A stretch of 64,000 nt of DNA from DAOTWA01 sp963702935 (GTDB lineage: Bacteria; Chloroflexota; Anaerolineae; Anaerolineales; Anaerolineaceae), in assembly GCA_963702935.1 (NCBI GenBank), contig OY969772.1, forward strand, positions 1,736,001 through 1,800,000, given 5' to 3'. The first letter of the stretch is position 1. Each line of letters starts with the position of its first letter. Below are positions 19,643-29,025 of the stretch, one piece after another. Position numbers and translations under genes: made by a program. Below the pieces are notes generated by a model. It did no database searches. It was given only the letters and a program-made list of their open reading frames with translations, and was not told the origin of the DNA.

Positions 19643-20538
19643 TCATAAATCTTCAATCTCTGGTAACGGATCTTGCAAAGCCTGCTCGAAGGCGGCGCGC
19701 ACCTCCGCGTCCACCTGCGCGTGGAGGACTGCGCGCGCGGAGGGCTCCAGCCGCGCGCCGTGGATCGTCAGCGGGTCGCGGGCGGCGCGCAACTGCGCCA
19801 GCAGCTCGGGCGAGCGCGTGTCGTCGCCCTTGGAGTGCGGCCCGAAGCGCTGCGTGTGCAGCACCAGGGCGCGCGGCGTCCCTGTGCGGCGCACTTCCGC
19901 GAGCAGCTCGCCCGCCAGGGGAGAAATTTCCAGCACGTCAGAGCTGTCCAGCTCGCACACGGGAATGCCGAAGGCGGAGAAACGGGCGCACATGTCTCCC
20001 GGCCAGGCCAGGAGATCGGGGTGGTCTGCGCCCAATGGTTATCCTCCAGGACGAACAGCACCGGCGCGCCCCACAGGCTGGCGAAATTGAGCGACTCGTA
20101 CACCACGCCCTCGCCCAGTGCGCCGTCGCCCAGGAAGACCACCGTGGCCACCCCGCTGCCCAGGCGCTTCTCGGCCAGGGCCGCGCCGGTAGCGATGGGC
20201 AGCGTCCCGCCCAGGATGCCGTTGGAGTAGAAGTTGCGCCAGTGCAGGTGCTGCGACCCGCCCCGCCCGCCGCACACGCCGCTGGCCTTGCCCATCAGCT
20301 CGGCGAACAGGGCGCGCATGTCCCCGCCGTAAGCCAGGAAGTGCCCATGGCAGCGGTGGTTGGAGAAGACCACATCCCCGGCCTGGAGGGAGTCGAGCAC
20401 GCCCACCGCGTCGGCCTCCTGGCCCAGGGAGGTGTGCGTGGTGCCGTAGAAGGCCCCGTGCGAGAACTCCGCCAGCACGGTCTCTTCGAAGCGCCGGATG
20501 CGCACCATACTGCGATAGAGGTGTTGGTTGATTTCCAT
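19643..20538 (-). CDS. 2-oxoacid dehydrogenase E1 component, alpha subunit (one frameshift)
   Basis: TPP-binding subunit that decarboxylates the 2-oxoacid and acylates the lipoyl arm. The N-terminal frame reads YRSMVRIRRFEETV, THTSLGQEADAVG, SNHRCHGHFLAYG and the TPP motif GDGALGEGVVYESLNFASLWGAPVLFVLEDN. The frame is lost near 20012-20025, and the rest (LLAWPGDMCARFSAFGIPVCELDS to the end) continues in a second frame. Joined length is about 298 residues, near the shorter end for the family. A single-base sequence error is the simplest reading. It is the first gene of the E1-alpha/E1-beta/lipoyl-NeuD/bactofilin series. Confidence 0.85.
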
Positions 20539-20620
20539 GCTTTATTTAATCACGCAAAGGCGCAAAGACGCGAAGGGAAAAAAGAAAAGCCTGTGCGCAA
20601 GGGCACGCAGATGCAGAGAT
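20539..20620. repeat. Family F repeats upstream of E1-alpha
   Basis: Words like CGCAAAGGCGCAAAGACGCG and GCGCAAGGGCACGCAGATGCAG occupy the gap before the E1-alpha start. The same family recurs on the other side of the GxxExxY gene (21040-21170) and at 50820-50970. Confidence 0.7.
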
Positions 20621-20639
20621 GAATCCAAAGAATTGTAAA

Positions 20640-21035
20640 TCATTTAGGCATTCCATTGGCCACCCGCGTAATGCCTTGCTTGATCAGCGGCGCGCCAAAG
20701 TTGATCAACAATCCCAGGCGTTTATCGTCCAGGCGGAGATAGGTCAGGAGTTGCTTGGAATGCACTTTGGAGATTTCCTCGACCGATTTAAGCTCGACGA
20801 TCACCTTATCTTCCACCACCAGGTCGGCGCGAAACCCGACGCCCAGGCAAACATCGTCGTAGACGATCGACACCGGCATTTGCTGGACGATTTCCAAGCC
20901 CCGTTTCTCCAGCTCATAGGCCAGCGCCGCCTCATAGGCCAATTCGAGCAACCCCGGCCCAAGCGTGGTATGGACTTTATAAGCCGCGTCAACGATCTCC
21001 CTCGAAACCTCATTCTCGTCCAGGTATTTTCCCAT
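20640..21035 (-). CDS. GxxExxY family protein
   Basis: 131 residues with the defining motif in GPGLLELAYEAAL and a PD-(D/E)XK-like core (FRADLVVEDKVIVELKSVE). Proteins of this family are widespread in bacteria with unknown function; the fold suggests nuclease or nucleic-acid binding activity. Here the gene is embedded between two blocks of family F repeats, a setting that would fit a mobile or repeat-associated gene, but this is inference. RBS is weak. Confidence 0.85.
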   Translation of the reverse strand: MGKYLDENEVSREIVDAAYKVHTTLGPGLLELAYEAALAYELEKRGLEIVQQMPVSIVYDDVCLGVGFRADLVVEDKVIVELKSVEEISKVHSKQLLTYLRLDDKRLGLLINFGAPLIKQGITRVANGMPK

Positions 21036-21039
21036 TTTT

Positions 21040-21170
21040 CGCTCTCACGTGCCAACTGTGCAGGTGAAGGAATTTTTCTCACGTCTTTTTTTCTTAGCGT
21101 CTTTGCGCCTCTGCGTGAGATTGTTTTTTCCCTCGCATCTTTTTATAACCTTTGCGCCTTGGCGTGCGAT
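21040..21170. repeat. Family F repeats between GxxExxY gene and mpg
   Basis: Repeated TCTTTGCGCCTCTGCGTGAG-like words. They run into the 3' end of the glycosylase gene and supply its last codons (SHAKAQRL). Confidence 0.7.
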
Positions 21171-21763
21171 CCTTCCTTCTTTACCACGAATCTCCACGGG
21201 ATGCTCTTCCACGGCTCGGGGACGGTGAACAACCCGATGCGCGCCGTGCGGGCCACGTCCTCGTCGGGCACAGGCTCGCCGGCCTCGATGAACAAGCCGT
21301 CCTCGGTCGAGCACAGGTCCACGCCGTTCAGCCTCCCGTCGATGCCCAGCGCCCGGGTCAGCTTGGCCGGGCCGTCCGTCCAAAGCGCCTGGGGCTGCGG
21401 GGCGCGCCGCGCAGCGATCACGTTCAGCCCTTCGATGGGATAGATGGCGCGCAACAACACCGCCGCCGGCAAATCGACCGGCCCGGTCACCACGTTCAGT
21501 AGCCAATGCATCCCGTAAGTAAAATAGATATAGGCGTACCCCGGCGGCCCATACATGATCTGCGTGCGCGGGGTGCGTCCCACGTGCGCGTGGCAGCCCA
21601 GGTCTTCCTCGCCCTGGTAAGCCTCGGTTTCCACCAGGGTGCCCGCCAGGCGTTGGCCGGCGGCCGCGCCGTCCACGCGCACCAGGCGCGCCCCCAGCAG
21701 GTCGCGGGCCACCTCCAGGGCGGGACGGTCGTAGAACTCACGGGGTAAGGGCGAGGAAGGCAT
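21143..21763 (-). CDS. 3-methyladenine DNA glycosylase (AAG/MPG family)
   Basis: Base-excision repair enzyme that removes alkylated purines. 206 residues with family motifs LVETEAYQGEEDLGCHAHVGRT (catalytic Glu), MYGPPGYAYIYFTYGMHWLLNVV, PAAVLLRAIYP and GPAKLTRALGI. The final ~12 residues (KKEGSHAKAQRL) derive from a family F repeat and extend past the usual end after WRFV, so the native stop may have been lost and replaced. Confidence 0.95.
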   Translation of the reverse strand: MPSSPLPREFYDRPALEVARDLLGARLVRVDGAAAGQRLAGTLVETEAYQGEEDLGCHAHVGRTPRTQIMYGPPGYAYIYFTYGMHWLLNVVTGPVDLPAAVLLRAIYPIEGLNVIAARRAPQPQALWTDGPAKLTRALGIDGRLNGVDLCSTEDGLFIEAGEPVPDEDVARTARIGLFTVPEPWKSIPWRFVVKKEGSHAKAQRL

Positions 21764-21814
21764 GGTGTTATTATAATAGGGATCAGGCGACCGGGAAGAA
21801 AAGTGCGAAAGCCT

Positions 21815-23707
21815 CTAGCGCCTGATCAACGGGAGGTAAGCAGAGAAGGTCACTTTGGGCCGGAAGATGAACAGGCCATCCCCTCCAGCAGACGCGTAAT
21901 AAAGGCCATTCTTTGCAGATACATCCTCGGCTGAGATCCAATAGCTGGCAATCAACAGCGGATCTAAAGGATCGCTGACGTCATAGAATTGAGTAGACGT
22001 GCCGCCGCTTAAGATCAATATTGAGCCATCCACAGCCACAAATCCGGCCGGGGCATTGGTATTGATAGAGACTTTTTCCACAGGCTGGGCCGGGTTCGAA
22101 ATATCCACCACCTTCAAATCCTGATTGAGGCCCGCTCCAACTACGTAGAGATAATTTCCGGCTATAGCCAGATCGTGAGCGTAACCCGCTTCCCCAAAGG
22201 TGGCAGTCTCGCTGGGGTGCTGGGGATCAGACACATCGATCACTGCTATCTTCTGGTCACCATCGGCCGCGTAAACGTAATGTCCCGAAACCGCGATGCC
22301 ATTATCGTAATTTATACCGATAGTCAGCCCACCTACCTTTACGGGCCGGGTTGGATCGGATACGTCTACCACTGAAAGTTCGGGGAGGTAAAGATAATCC
22401 CCGGAGACGGCCATGTCCTCGGGTACGGCGGCAGGGTACATGCCCAAGACCTGGGGTTGATTCGGGTCGCTGATATCCACGATCTCGATTCCCGCTTCGA
22501 ACATGCCATCATCGCAGGTGATATAAGCATATTGGCCGGCTACCGTCAGCGTCCTAGACCCAATAATGGGTAAATATCCGAAGAACTCGGGGTTGGCAGG
22601 GTTAGAAGCATCCATCACCCCTAATCCCACACCTGCTGTAAAAATATCATCTCCAGAAGCTTTGGCCGAGCTGATGCTAGCCAGAGTTTGGAAGATGCCC
22701 ACGCTCACAGGATCGGCAGGGTCTGTCAGGCTGGCAATATCCAGGCCACCCCGAACTGCGGTGAGCACCAGGCCCCCACTGACGGCCACATCCACGGCAT
22801 ACAACTGATAAGATTGGCTCGGGTATTGACGCACCACGCTGGGGTTGGAAGGATCGCTAATGTCCACGACTTTCAAGCCTTGATAGTCTGAGGCGACATA
22901 AGCATAATTCCCAGACACGGCCAGGTCTTTTATGACAGCATCATTTATTATCGAAGTGTTGGACTTTACAATGGGGTTTGACGGCTGCGCAATATTCAGG
23001 ATAATCAAATTTTGTCCATTTACCAGATAAGCATAATTTCCCGAGACCGCCAGGGCCTTTGCGTACACTTCGGGGACCGTTACCGGTTGGGGATGGATGG
23101 GGTCGCTCAGATCATACACCGTGAGCAGGTCCGTAATTGTGTATAAGAAATTGCCCACAATGGCTGCTTGTTGATAGCCCTTATGGCCCCCATCAAAATA
23201 AACATTGACCTCATCTGGATTCCGGGGATCGGAAATATCCACAACGCTGATATAGCCCAAATCGTTCAAAACGTAGGCATATTGCCCGGCAACCGCGATT
23301 GCCGTGGTGTAGTACGAAGCGTAAGTATCTACACTGCCGATCAAATCAGGCTCCAGGGGATTGGTTACATCGAAGACAGATAGACCATTCTCATTGACCG
23401 CATAGGCATAATTGCCCTGGTAAGCCATATCGGCTAAATTGTCCAGAATGAACGACTTCAGGCGTTTGGGTTGAGCCGGATCGGAAAGATCGATCACGGC
23501 CAGCTCTGGGCCAAGGTCTATGTAAGCAGCATTGCCTTTGGCGGACACAAAGTCTATTGGCCCGCCGATGTGCCCGACTAGCTCCATCGTCAATTTGCCG
23601 CCTGGAGGCAGGCTGCTCGCCTGGATTCTTCCTTGCGAATAGACCGGCCCAGCGCTGGCGCCGATCAGCATCAAGCTGACGAGCACAAACAAGAACTTGC
23701 GTCTCAT
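21815..23707 (-). CDS. Secreted LVIVD-repeat beta-propeller protein
   Basis: 630 residues with a signal peptide (MRRKFLFVLVSLMLIGASAGPVYS). About a dozen LVIVD blades follow, each with a core such as LKVVDISDPSNP and VAVSGNYAYVA, predicted to form large cell-surface propellers. Ends in YLPLIRR, a tail shared in kind with other secreted proteins in this window. ATG 23707 has GGAGGGG 8 bases upstream; a longer in-frame start has no signal peptide or RBS. Function is not known; such proteins are usually adhesins or structural surface proteins. It stands alone. Confidence 0.8.
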   Translation of the reverse strand: MRRKFLFVLVSLMLIGASAGPVYSQGRIQASSLPPGGKLTMELVGHIGGPIDFVSAKGNAAYIDLGPELAVIDLSDPAQPKRLKSFILDNLADMAYQGNYAYAVNENGLSVFDVTNPLEPDLIGSVDTYASYYTTAIAVAGQYAYVLNDLGYISVVDISDPRNPDEVNVYFDGGHKGYQQAAIVGNFLYTITDLLTVYDLSDPIHPQPVTVPEVYAKALAVSGNYAYLVNGQNLIILNIAQPSNPIVKSNTSIINDAVIKDLAVSGNYAYVASDYQGLKVVDISDPSNPSVVRQYPSQSYQLYAVDVAVSGGLVLTAVRGGLDIASLTDPADPVSVGIFQTLASISSAKASGDDIFTAGVGLGVMDASNPANPEFFGYLPIIGSRTLTVAGQYAYITCDDGMFEAGIEIVDISDPNQPQVLGMYPAAVPEDMAVSGDYLYLPELSVVDVSDPTRPVKVGGLTIGINYDNGIAVSGHYVYAADGDQKIAVIDVSDPQHPSETATFGEAGYAHDLAIAGNYLYVVGAGLNQDLKVVDISNPAQPVEKVSINTNAPAGFVAVDGSILILSGGTSTQFYDVSDPLDPLLIASYWISAEDVSAKNGLYYASAGGDGLFIFRPKVTFSAYLPLIRR

Positions 23708-23838
23708 TGACTTTCCCCTCCCATAGAATTGAATTAGCAGATGCTCGTTGTATCTCCGGTCAACCGGTGTAAAACTATCTGCCCCCACTCACAAGATTCT
23801 AAATCAACAATCCAAAATCAGCAATCTGAAATCCTCAA

Positions 23839-24763
23839 TCATCTCAGGTTGGCGTCCCGCTCCAGCGTCAGCCTCAATCCCGTATCCAGCGAGATCACCG
23901 GGCGATAATTGAGCTTCTCCCCCGCCAGGCGCGTGTCGGCGCGCATCTTCGCCACCCCACCCTGCGAATGCGGGTTGTAGACCACTTCGGGCTTTCCGCC
24001 AGTCACGTCCAGCACGCGCCGCACCAGCTCGCGCACGCTGGTGGCCTGGCCGCTGCCCACGTTGATCACCAACTGGTTGATCCCCGGCGCCGTGGCTGCG
24101 GCGTCCATCGCGTTCACCACGTCGTCCACGTACACATAGTCGCGCGTCTGCGTCCCATCGCCGTGCACCACCAGCGTCCCGTTGCGCAAGGTCTGGCGCA
24201 GAAAGTAAGGGATGACCGGCGCGTGCGAGACCAGCAGGTGCTGGCCGGGACCGTAGGCGTTGAACACGCGCAGGCACACCGCCTCAATGCCCCACAGCGC
24301 GCCGATGGTGCGCACGTAATATTCCGCCGCCAGCTTGGAGACGGCGTAAGGCGAGCGCGGGTAAGGGACGAGGTCTTCGCTCAGGGGCTGGGTCTCCTGG
24401 TCGCCGTACACCGCGCCGGAGGAGACCAGCACCACGCGGCGCACCCCCACGTCACGCATGGCTTCCATCAACGTGACCGTTCCGCCCACGTTGACGGTGT
24501 TGTACTCGCGCGGGTAGAGCACCGAACTCGGGCACCGAGACGCGCGCCGCCAGGTGGTAGACGCAGTCGATATCCTGGAGCAGCGTCCACAGCTTGGGAC
24601 GATCGTTGATGTCCCCGCGCGTGAAATGGACTTCAGGAGAGAGAGACTGCGGGTCGCCGGTGGAGAGATCGTCCAGCCCGCGCACGTGATGGCCCTGGCG
24701 CGACAGGCGGTTGGCCAGGGCGGAGCCCAGAAAGCCGGCCGCCCCCGTGATGAGAAAGCGCAT
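23839..24763 (-). CDS. NAD-dependent sugar epimerase/dehydratase (one frameshift)
   Basis: Extended SDR enzyme acting on nucleotide sugars, UDP-glucose 4-epimerase type. N-terminus MRFLITGAAGFLGSALANRL holds the GxxGxxG cofactor loop; DCVYHLAA, VLVSSGAVYGD (Ser), YAVSKLAAE (Tyr-x3-Lys) and RVFNAYGPGQ follow. The frame changes near 24520-24530; restoring one base joins SVPE...VLYPREYNTVNVGGT. About 308 residues in total. The exact substrate cannot be fixed. It follows no obvious glycan operon, although the lipoyl-NeuD operon nearby could use activated sugars. Confidence 0.85.
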
Positions 24764-24823
24764 AAAGAACCTTATGTAGGAAAGGATGGGCGCGTGTTCC
24801 CGCCCTGCAAGAAATTATAACAT

Positions 24824-26500
24824 CTACCGGTACACATTCCACGGCAGGCTGCTCTTGTAGCTGAAATCCCCCTCCGCCATCCAGCCGGTCGAATTCCCAA
24901 AAGCCACCTTCCACCAGTAAGACCCCTTGGCCAGCACCCCGTTCAGCCCGCTCAGGTCGTCCAGGATGACCCCGGTCGTTCCGGCCGGGACGGTCTCGAG
25001 CGCGTCGTAATTCGTCCCTGGCCCCAGGCGCAGGGCAGCATCCGAATGCGTCTCCACCAAATCGAAGGGAGAGAGGGGCGCAGTGGAAGTTTGCTTGGGC
25101 TCCACCGCCACCATCATCAGGGTGTTGGCCACCTTGCGCTCACAGTTGTCCAGGCTGCTGGCGGGGCCGCTATCCTGATCCGATCCGGGGTTAGGCGCGG
25201 TCACCGTGGGGGTCTGGCCGGCTTGCGGGCCGGGCGCAGGATAGGGCGAGGGGGTGGGAGACTGGCTCGCGCCGCCCATGACCAGCGGCAGGTAGACCGC
25301 GTAGCAGGCCGAGACGGGGCGGTTCACCACCGCGCCGTTCACCACCATGGTCGAAGAGCCGCCGCCATCCTCGGCGATGGCCCAGATAGCGTCCAGGGTA
25401 TCCCTGGCAAAGGCCCCCAGTTGGCCAAAGGTCATGCCGTTGGAAAAGCTCGGGCGGCGCCCATCCACTACGATGAAATACACATAGTCGTCGTTATAAG
25501 CGATGGCCGTGCGCGGGGCGTAGACCGTATCTTTGTCCGGAGCCTGCACCTGGCCGTCCTTGAGCACCGTGACGGCTCCGCCGATGCTGGCGTAAGTATT
25601 GGTCCAATCCACCGGCATGGGCGTAGAGCAGTCGCTCTGGTAAGAAGTGATCTCCTGCGAAAGATGGATCTCGTCGTTTACCTGGACGTTCTTGAGCAGC
25701 GTCTCCTGCGCGGAGCCGCTGGCAGACAGCACGATGCTATCGAAGGGAATGGGCGTGGAGCCCTGGCCGTTGCGCACCTCTTTGACCAGGCCGCGCACGT
25801 AATGCGGGATAGGGACGATGCCGGCCGGGGCGAGCAGCTCCACCAGCACCTCGCTTCCCGAGCTATCCGTGCCGGTGGTAGCGTCGTATTGCGGGGTATA
25901 AACCACGAGCTGATCCTGGCCGCGCGGGACGTTGATGGCATTGATACGCTGCGTCTCGCCTGTGGCATAGGTGATAACCTGCCGGTCGGGTGGGTTGGCC
26001 ACGCACTGGCCGATGAACGCCTGCCGGCTGTAGGTCCAGGCGAAGCCGCTCCCGCCGCTCAGATTATCGAAACGCTTGACGTACCAACCGGATTGCACCT
26101 GGCCGCTGATGGGGATGCCGCCCGTGAGGAAATAGGAGCCGTTGATCGCCACCACCACGTTGCTGCGCGCGCCGCCGTTGGGGTCCCAGTCATTGAGGGT
26201 CTCGTCGTAACGATTGGCCATCCCGCGAACGGATTCGGCCCCGCCGCTGGCCAGCTTGCCCATGGCGATGCCGGAATCGATCGTCGCGCCCGGATTGCTG
26301 CGCTCCATGCGCGCTACGTACACATGGTTAACAGGATCTTCCAGGCTGAACTCCTGGTACTCGATGCCCGTTCCGACCGTTTTCCAGGCCGATGGGGCGC
26401 TGGCCGCCGCCACCGGCGTGGCAATCAGCGCCAGGATCAGCAGGATAGACAACCCATAAGGAAATTTCAACGAATACCTTCTCTTCCCGAGCACTTTCAT
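24824..26500 (-). CDS. Secreted phosphodiester glycosidase-like protein with SH3 domain
   Basis: 558 residues from ATG 26500. A signal peptide (about 15-35) precedes an NAGPA-type domain (residues ~60-390) whose motifs include VVVAINGSYF, RTAIAYNDDYVYFIVVDGR and AEDGGGSSTMVVNG. NAGPA is the uncovering-enzyme family that hydrolyses sugar phosphodiesters, in bacteria probably acting on exopolymers. CYAVYLPLVMGG (about 405) is the local YLPLV motif, followed by a Pro/Thr/Ser linker and a C-terminal bacterial SH3 domain (ALRLGPGTNYDALETV...WWKVAFGNSTGWM), presumably wall-binding. Confidence 0.8.
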   Translation of the reverse strand: MKVLGKRRYSLKFPYGLSILLILALIATPVAAASAPSAWKTVGTGIEYQEFSLEDPVNHVYVARMERSNPGATIDSGIAMGKLASGGAESVRGMANRYDETLNDWDPNGGARSNVVVAINGSYFLTGGIPISGQVQSGWYVKRFDNLSGGSGFAWTYSRQAFIGQCVANPPDRQVITYATGETQRINAINVPRGQDQLVVYTPQYDATTGTDSSGSEVLVELLAPAGIVPIPHYVRGLVKEVRNGQGSTPIPFDSIVLSASGSAQETLLKNVQVNDEIHLSQEITSYQSDCSTPMPVDWTNTYASIGGAVTVLKDGQVQAPDKDTVYAPRTAIAYNDDYVYFIVVDGRRPSFSNGMTFGQLGAFARDTLDAIWAIAEDGGGSSTMVVNGAVVNRPVSACYAVYLPLVMGGASQSPTPSPYPAPGPQAGQTPTVTAPNPGSDQDSGPASSLDNCERKVANTLMMVAVEPKQTSTAPLSPFDLVETHSDAALRLGPGTNYDALETVPAGTTGVILDDLSGLNGVLAKGSYWWKVAFGNSTGWMAEGDFSYKSSLPWNVYR

Positions 26501-26632
26501 TATAGAAAGCCTGTTCAATGGAGTCAATCACCCTGCCGTTGGGGGGCCATGGCATTCTCAAAGTCGGATTATGTCATTGCGAGGCAGCGTTCTGTGCTGC
26601 CTGAAGCAATCTGAGGGCCGGCGGAAAGCGCC

Positions 26633-26920
26633 TCAATCCTTTCTCTTCAGGCGCGCATTCCAGGCGCGCAGGATGATGAGCAACAACACGAACGCCCCAA
26701 AAGCGACCGCGAGCGTGGTAGCGCAGGCCGACAGGCGCCGGATCTCGCCGGTGACCCCGAAAGCGGCCACCTGCGCGGTGGGAGTAGGCATCTGCACACT
26801 GGCGGAAGCGCTGGGGTCAGGCGCAATTCCCTGCGCCGGGAAGGGCAAAGCAGCCAGGCTGGTCAGCACGGCGGCCAGGATCAAGCAAGCCAGGAGGAGC
26901 TTCTTCAAAGAGGTAGGCAT
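26633..26920 (-). CDS. Small signal-peptide/transmembrane protein
   Basis: 95 residues: N-terminal hydrophobic signal (KKLLLACLILAAVLTSLAALPFPAQG), a short extracellular stretch, a second hydrophobic segment (TTLAVAFGAFVLLLIILRAW) and a basic tail RLKRKD. The layout suggests a type I membrane protein with a cytoplasmic tail. It begins 5 bases after the secreted transglycosylase-like gene and is likely co-translated with it, so it may anchor or escort that protein. Family not recognised. Confidence 0.6.
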   Translation of the reverse strand: MPTSLKKLLLACLILAAVLTSLAALPFPAQGIAPDPSASASVQMPTPTAQVAAFGVTGEIRRLSACATTLAVAFGAFVLLLIILRAWNARLKRKD

Positions 26921-26925
26921 AGCGG

Positions 26926-28704
26926 CTAGGGGACCTGCGTAGGTGTGAATGTAGGCATGGGGGTAGGCACAGATGTAGAGGTAGGCGCAGGGGTAGGTGT
27001 GGGCGTAGCCTCAGCCGGCAACACCCCTGGCGGCCCTTCGGCGGTCAGATCGTTCACGTATTCCACCGTTCCGGGGCAGTAGGAACTCAGCTCGGCGGAA
27101 ACGTTGTCCCAGGTCATGGGCTGATTCTGGCTCGCCACGGTGTTGATGGCGTCCTGCAGGCAACCGGACCCGGAATGATAATTCGCCAGCGTAAAACGCC
27201 ACAAGTCTGAGTACGAGGCCACCTGGCCGGGCTCCTTGCGCGTGGCGGCACTCACCAGGCCGCCCACCTGCTCGCAGTTGGCCAGCAGGCTGCGCGCAAA
27301 CACGCGCACGCTGAAGTTGGCCTTGCTCAGGTCGATGCCCGAAGTACAGGTGGGGCAGGAAGAATTCACCTGGTTGAGCAGCGCGCCGCGCAGCATGGCC
27401 TGCTGGTCGGACGGCAACAGGCTGAAGCCACTTTGGCAGGCGTCGGCGGATAAGACCAGCGGGCAGAACTGGCTGTAAAAGCTGTAGTTCCACAGGAGCA
27501 GGGTGTCCGCGCCGTTCTCGGTGAGCTGGCCCAGGCCCACCTCGTTCATCGAGGTGTACATTCCCGGCCAGAACTGGCTCTCTTTGCTGAAGATGCGCTT
27601 CATCAATTGGGCCGGCACGCCGGTATCCGTGGCCACGCTGATGATTTCCTGGTCGAAGCTATTCTGCCAATTGGAAACGGTATCCTTGGCCTTGGTCATG
27701 CCGCAGGCGCTGGCCACGCCCGGGCTGAGCAGGCCGCCCTCCGGGCATTCGCTGGCGTCCACGATGTGGTTCTCGATCAGGATGCCGGCCAGGTTGTAAT
27801 ACGGCGCGTTGGAAGCCAGGTCGCTGGCGTTCTCGGGAGTGGTCAGCCAGACCGGTGGGCCGCCCACCTCCGGGAAGGCATCCCAGGTCTGCGAGCAGCT
27901 TGCCAGCGGCGGCCCCTGCCATTGCGAGCTGAGCACGTCCACGTACCAGGTCTGTTTGGTATCCGTGACTCCTTCCGGAGCCATGAAATCGCCGTAGGAC
28001 ACCACGCGCACCTGGGCGGTATAGTGCTCGGTCGAATCGCCAAAGCTGGAATCGCCCCAGAATTCCACGGTCACTCCCTGCGGGCCGGTCGGCTTGAGCG
28101 GCAGGGAGCAGGTGCTTCCCGAGCATTGGAACGGATCGCCGTCCAGGGTGCCTTGCAGGCTGATGATGGATTCGTTGGGCAGCGGCTCTTCACCCGTCAG
28201 CAACAGCTCGGGGAGCTGGTCGCAGGCGTTCTTGGGGGGCACCGGGTTGCAGCCGGTGACCGAGATCCACACCGACGGCGGCGGCAGATTGATCTCGATG
28301 TCGCGCTGGTAGGCATAGTTTCCCACCTGATGCAGGTACAGGCCGCTGCAATTGGTCGTGTTCTGATCGGGGCTTTCCAGGGTGCAGGGGCCCGTGTCCA
28401 GCCACTGGCTTTCGATTTGCGCGCCGCACTGAATCTGGATGTCATCCGCATTGGGCAGCCCTTCGTGCTCGATGAACAGGTCGCAGGCCAGGCTGTTGTC
28501 GCTCCAATAGAGCAGCATCCACTGGTGCACCACGAAAGGCACCGTGATGGTGGTCTTGCGGTTAGGTCCGGGAGTAGGCGTGGGAGTATCGGCGGCTGCC
28601 TGAGCCGGCAAGAGTCCAGAACCCAGGTTGGCCGCGCCCAGAGCCAGCAGGGTCAGGAACACCGATGCTACCGATATCACCTTCCTGTGTAAAGCCATAT
28701 CCAT
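26926..28704 (-). CDS. Secreted lytic-transglycosylase-like protein
   Basis: 592 residues. Signal peptide to about residue 37 (LLPAQAAA). A lysozyme-like SLT segment lies around 365-420: PAQLMKRIFSKESQFWP (candidate catalytic Glu) then MNEVGLGQLTENGADTLLLWN. Many Cys pairs suggest an exported, disulfide-bonded protein. The C-terminus is a Pro/Thr repeat linker (PTPTPAPTSTSVPTPMPTFTP), typical of cell-surface spacers. It leads the two-gene unit with the small membrane protein. The large N-terminal part (40-340) is not recognised. Confidence 0.6.
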   Translation of the reverse strand: MDMALHRKVISVASVFLTLLALGAANLGSGLLPAQAAADTPTPTPGPNRKTTITVPFVVHQWMLLYWSDNSLACDLFIEHEGLPNADDIQIQCGAQIESQWLDTGPCTLESPDQNTTNCSGLYLHQVGNYAYQRDIEINLPPPSVWISVTGCNPVPPKNACDQLPELLLTGEEPLPNESIISLQGTLDGDPFQCSGSTCSLPLKPTGPQGVTVEFWGDSSFGDSTEHYTAQVRVVSYGDFMAPEGVTDTKQTWYVDVLSSQWQGPPLASCSQTWDAFPEVGGPPVWLTTPENASDLASNAPYYNLAGILIENHIVDASECPEGGLLSPGVASACGMTKAKDTVSNWQNSFDQEIISVATDTGVPAQLMKRIFSKESQFWPGMYTSMNEVGLGQLTENGADTLLLWNYSFYSQFCPLVLSADACQSGFSLLPSDQQAMLRGALLNQVNSSCPTCTSGIDLSKANFSVRVFARSLLANCEQVGGLVSAATRKEPGQVASYSDLWRFTLANYHSGSGCLQDAINTVASQNQPMTWDNVSAELSSYCPGTVEYVNDLTAEGPPGVLPAEATPTPTPAPTSTSVPTPMPTFTPTQVP

Positions 28705-28829
28705 TTAGATGTAAAGTGCATCTGCTTCAAAGAGAAAAACGCGCCCCAGCGCAATCCTTCCTTGCACTCCCCTTCAGTGTTGGAGCAATATGATTTTACA
28801 CCAGGCCGGGATTAAAAAAAAGCCTCAAA

Positions 28830-29020
28830 TTTGTAAGGAGGAAGACGAAAGGAGGAAGGCGGAAGGATGAAGGATGAGAAAAACAGGGAACGGGCAAACA
28901 GACAATCAGGGAACAGGCAAGCAGGCAATCGGGGATCAGGATTCATTGTCTGGTCATCTAATCGCCTGATTGCCTTGTAGCCTGATCGCCGTTTTTCATC
29001 ATCCTTCCGCCTTCCTCCTT
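28830..29020. repeat. Families E and A repeats in a 320-base gap
   Basis: Between the SLT-like gene and the glucosidase: GAGGAAGACGAAAGGAGGAAGGCGG (family E), then CAGGCAAGCAGGCAATCGG (family A), then the reverse orientation of both, so the block is roughly an inverted arrangement. No gene seen in 28705-29025. Confidence 0.7.
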
Positions 29021-29025
29021 CTTCC

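Noticed and set aside
25046..26614. Long plus-strand open frame opposite the phosphodiester glycosidase
   Set aside because: Antisense shadow of a well-supported gene, with no family motif or RBS.
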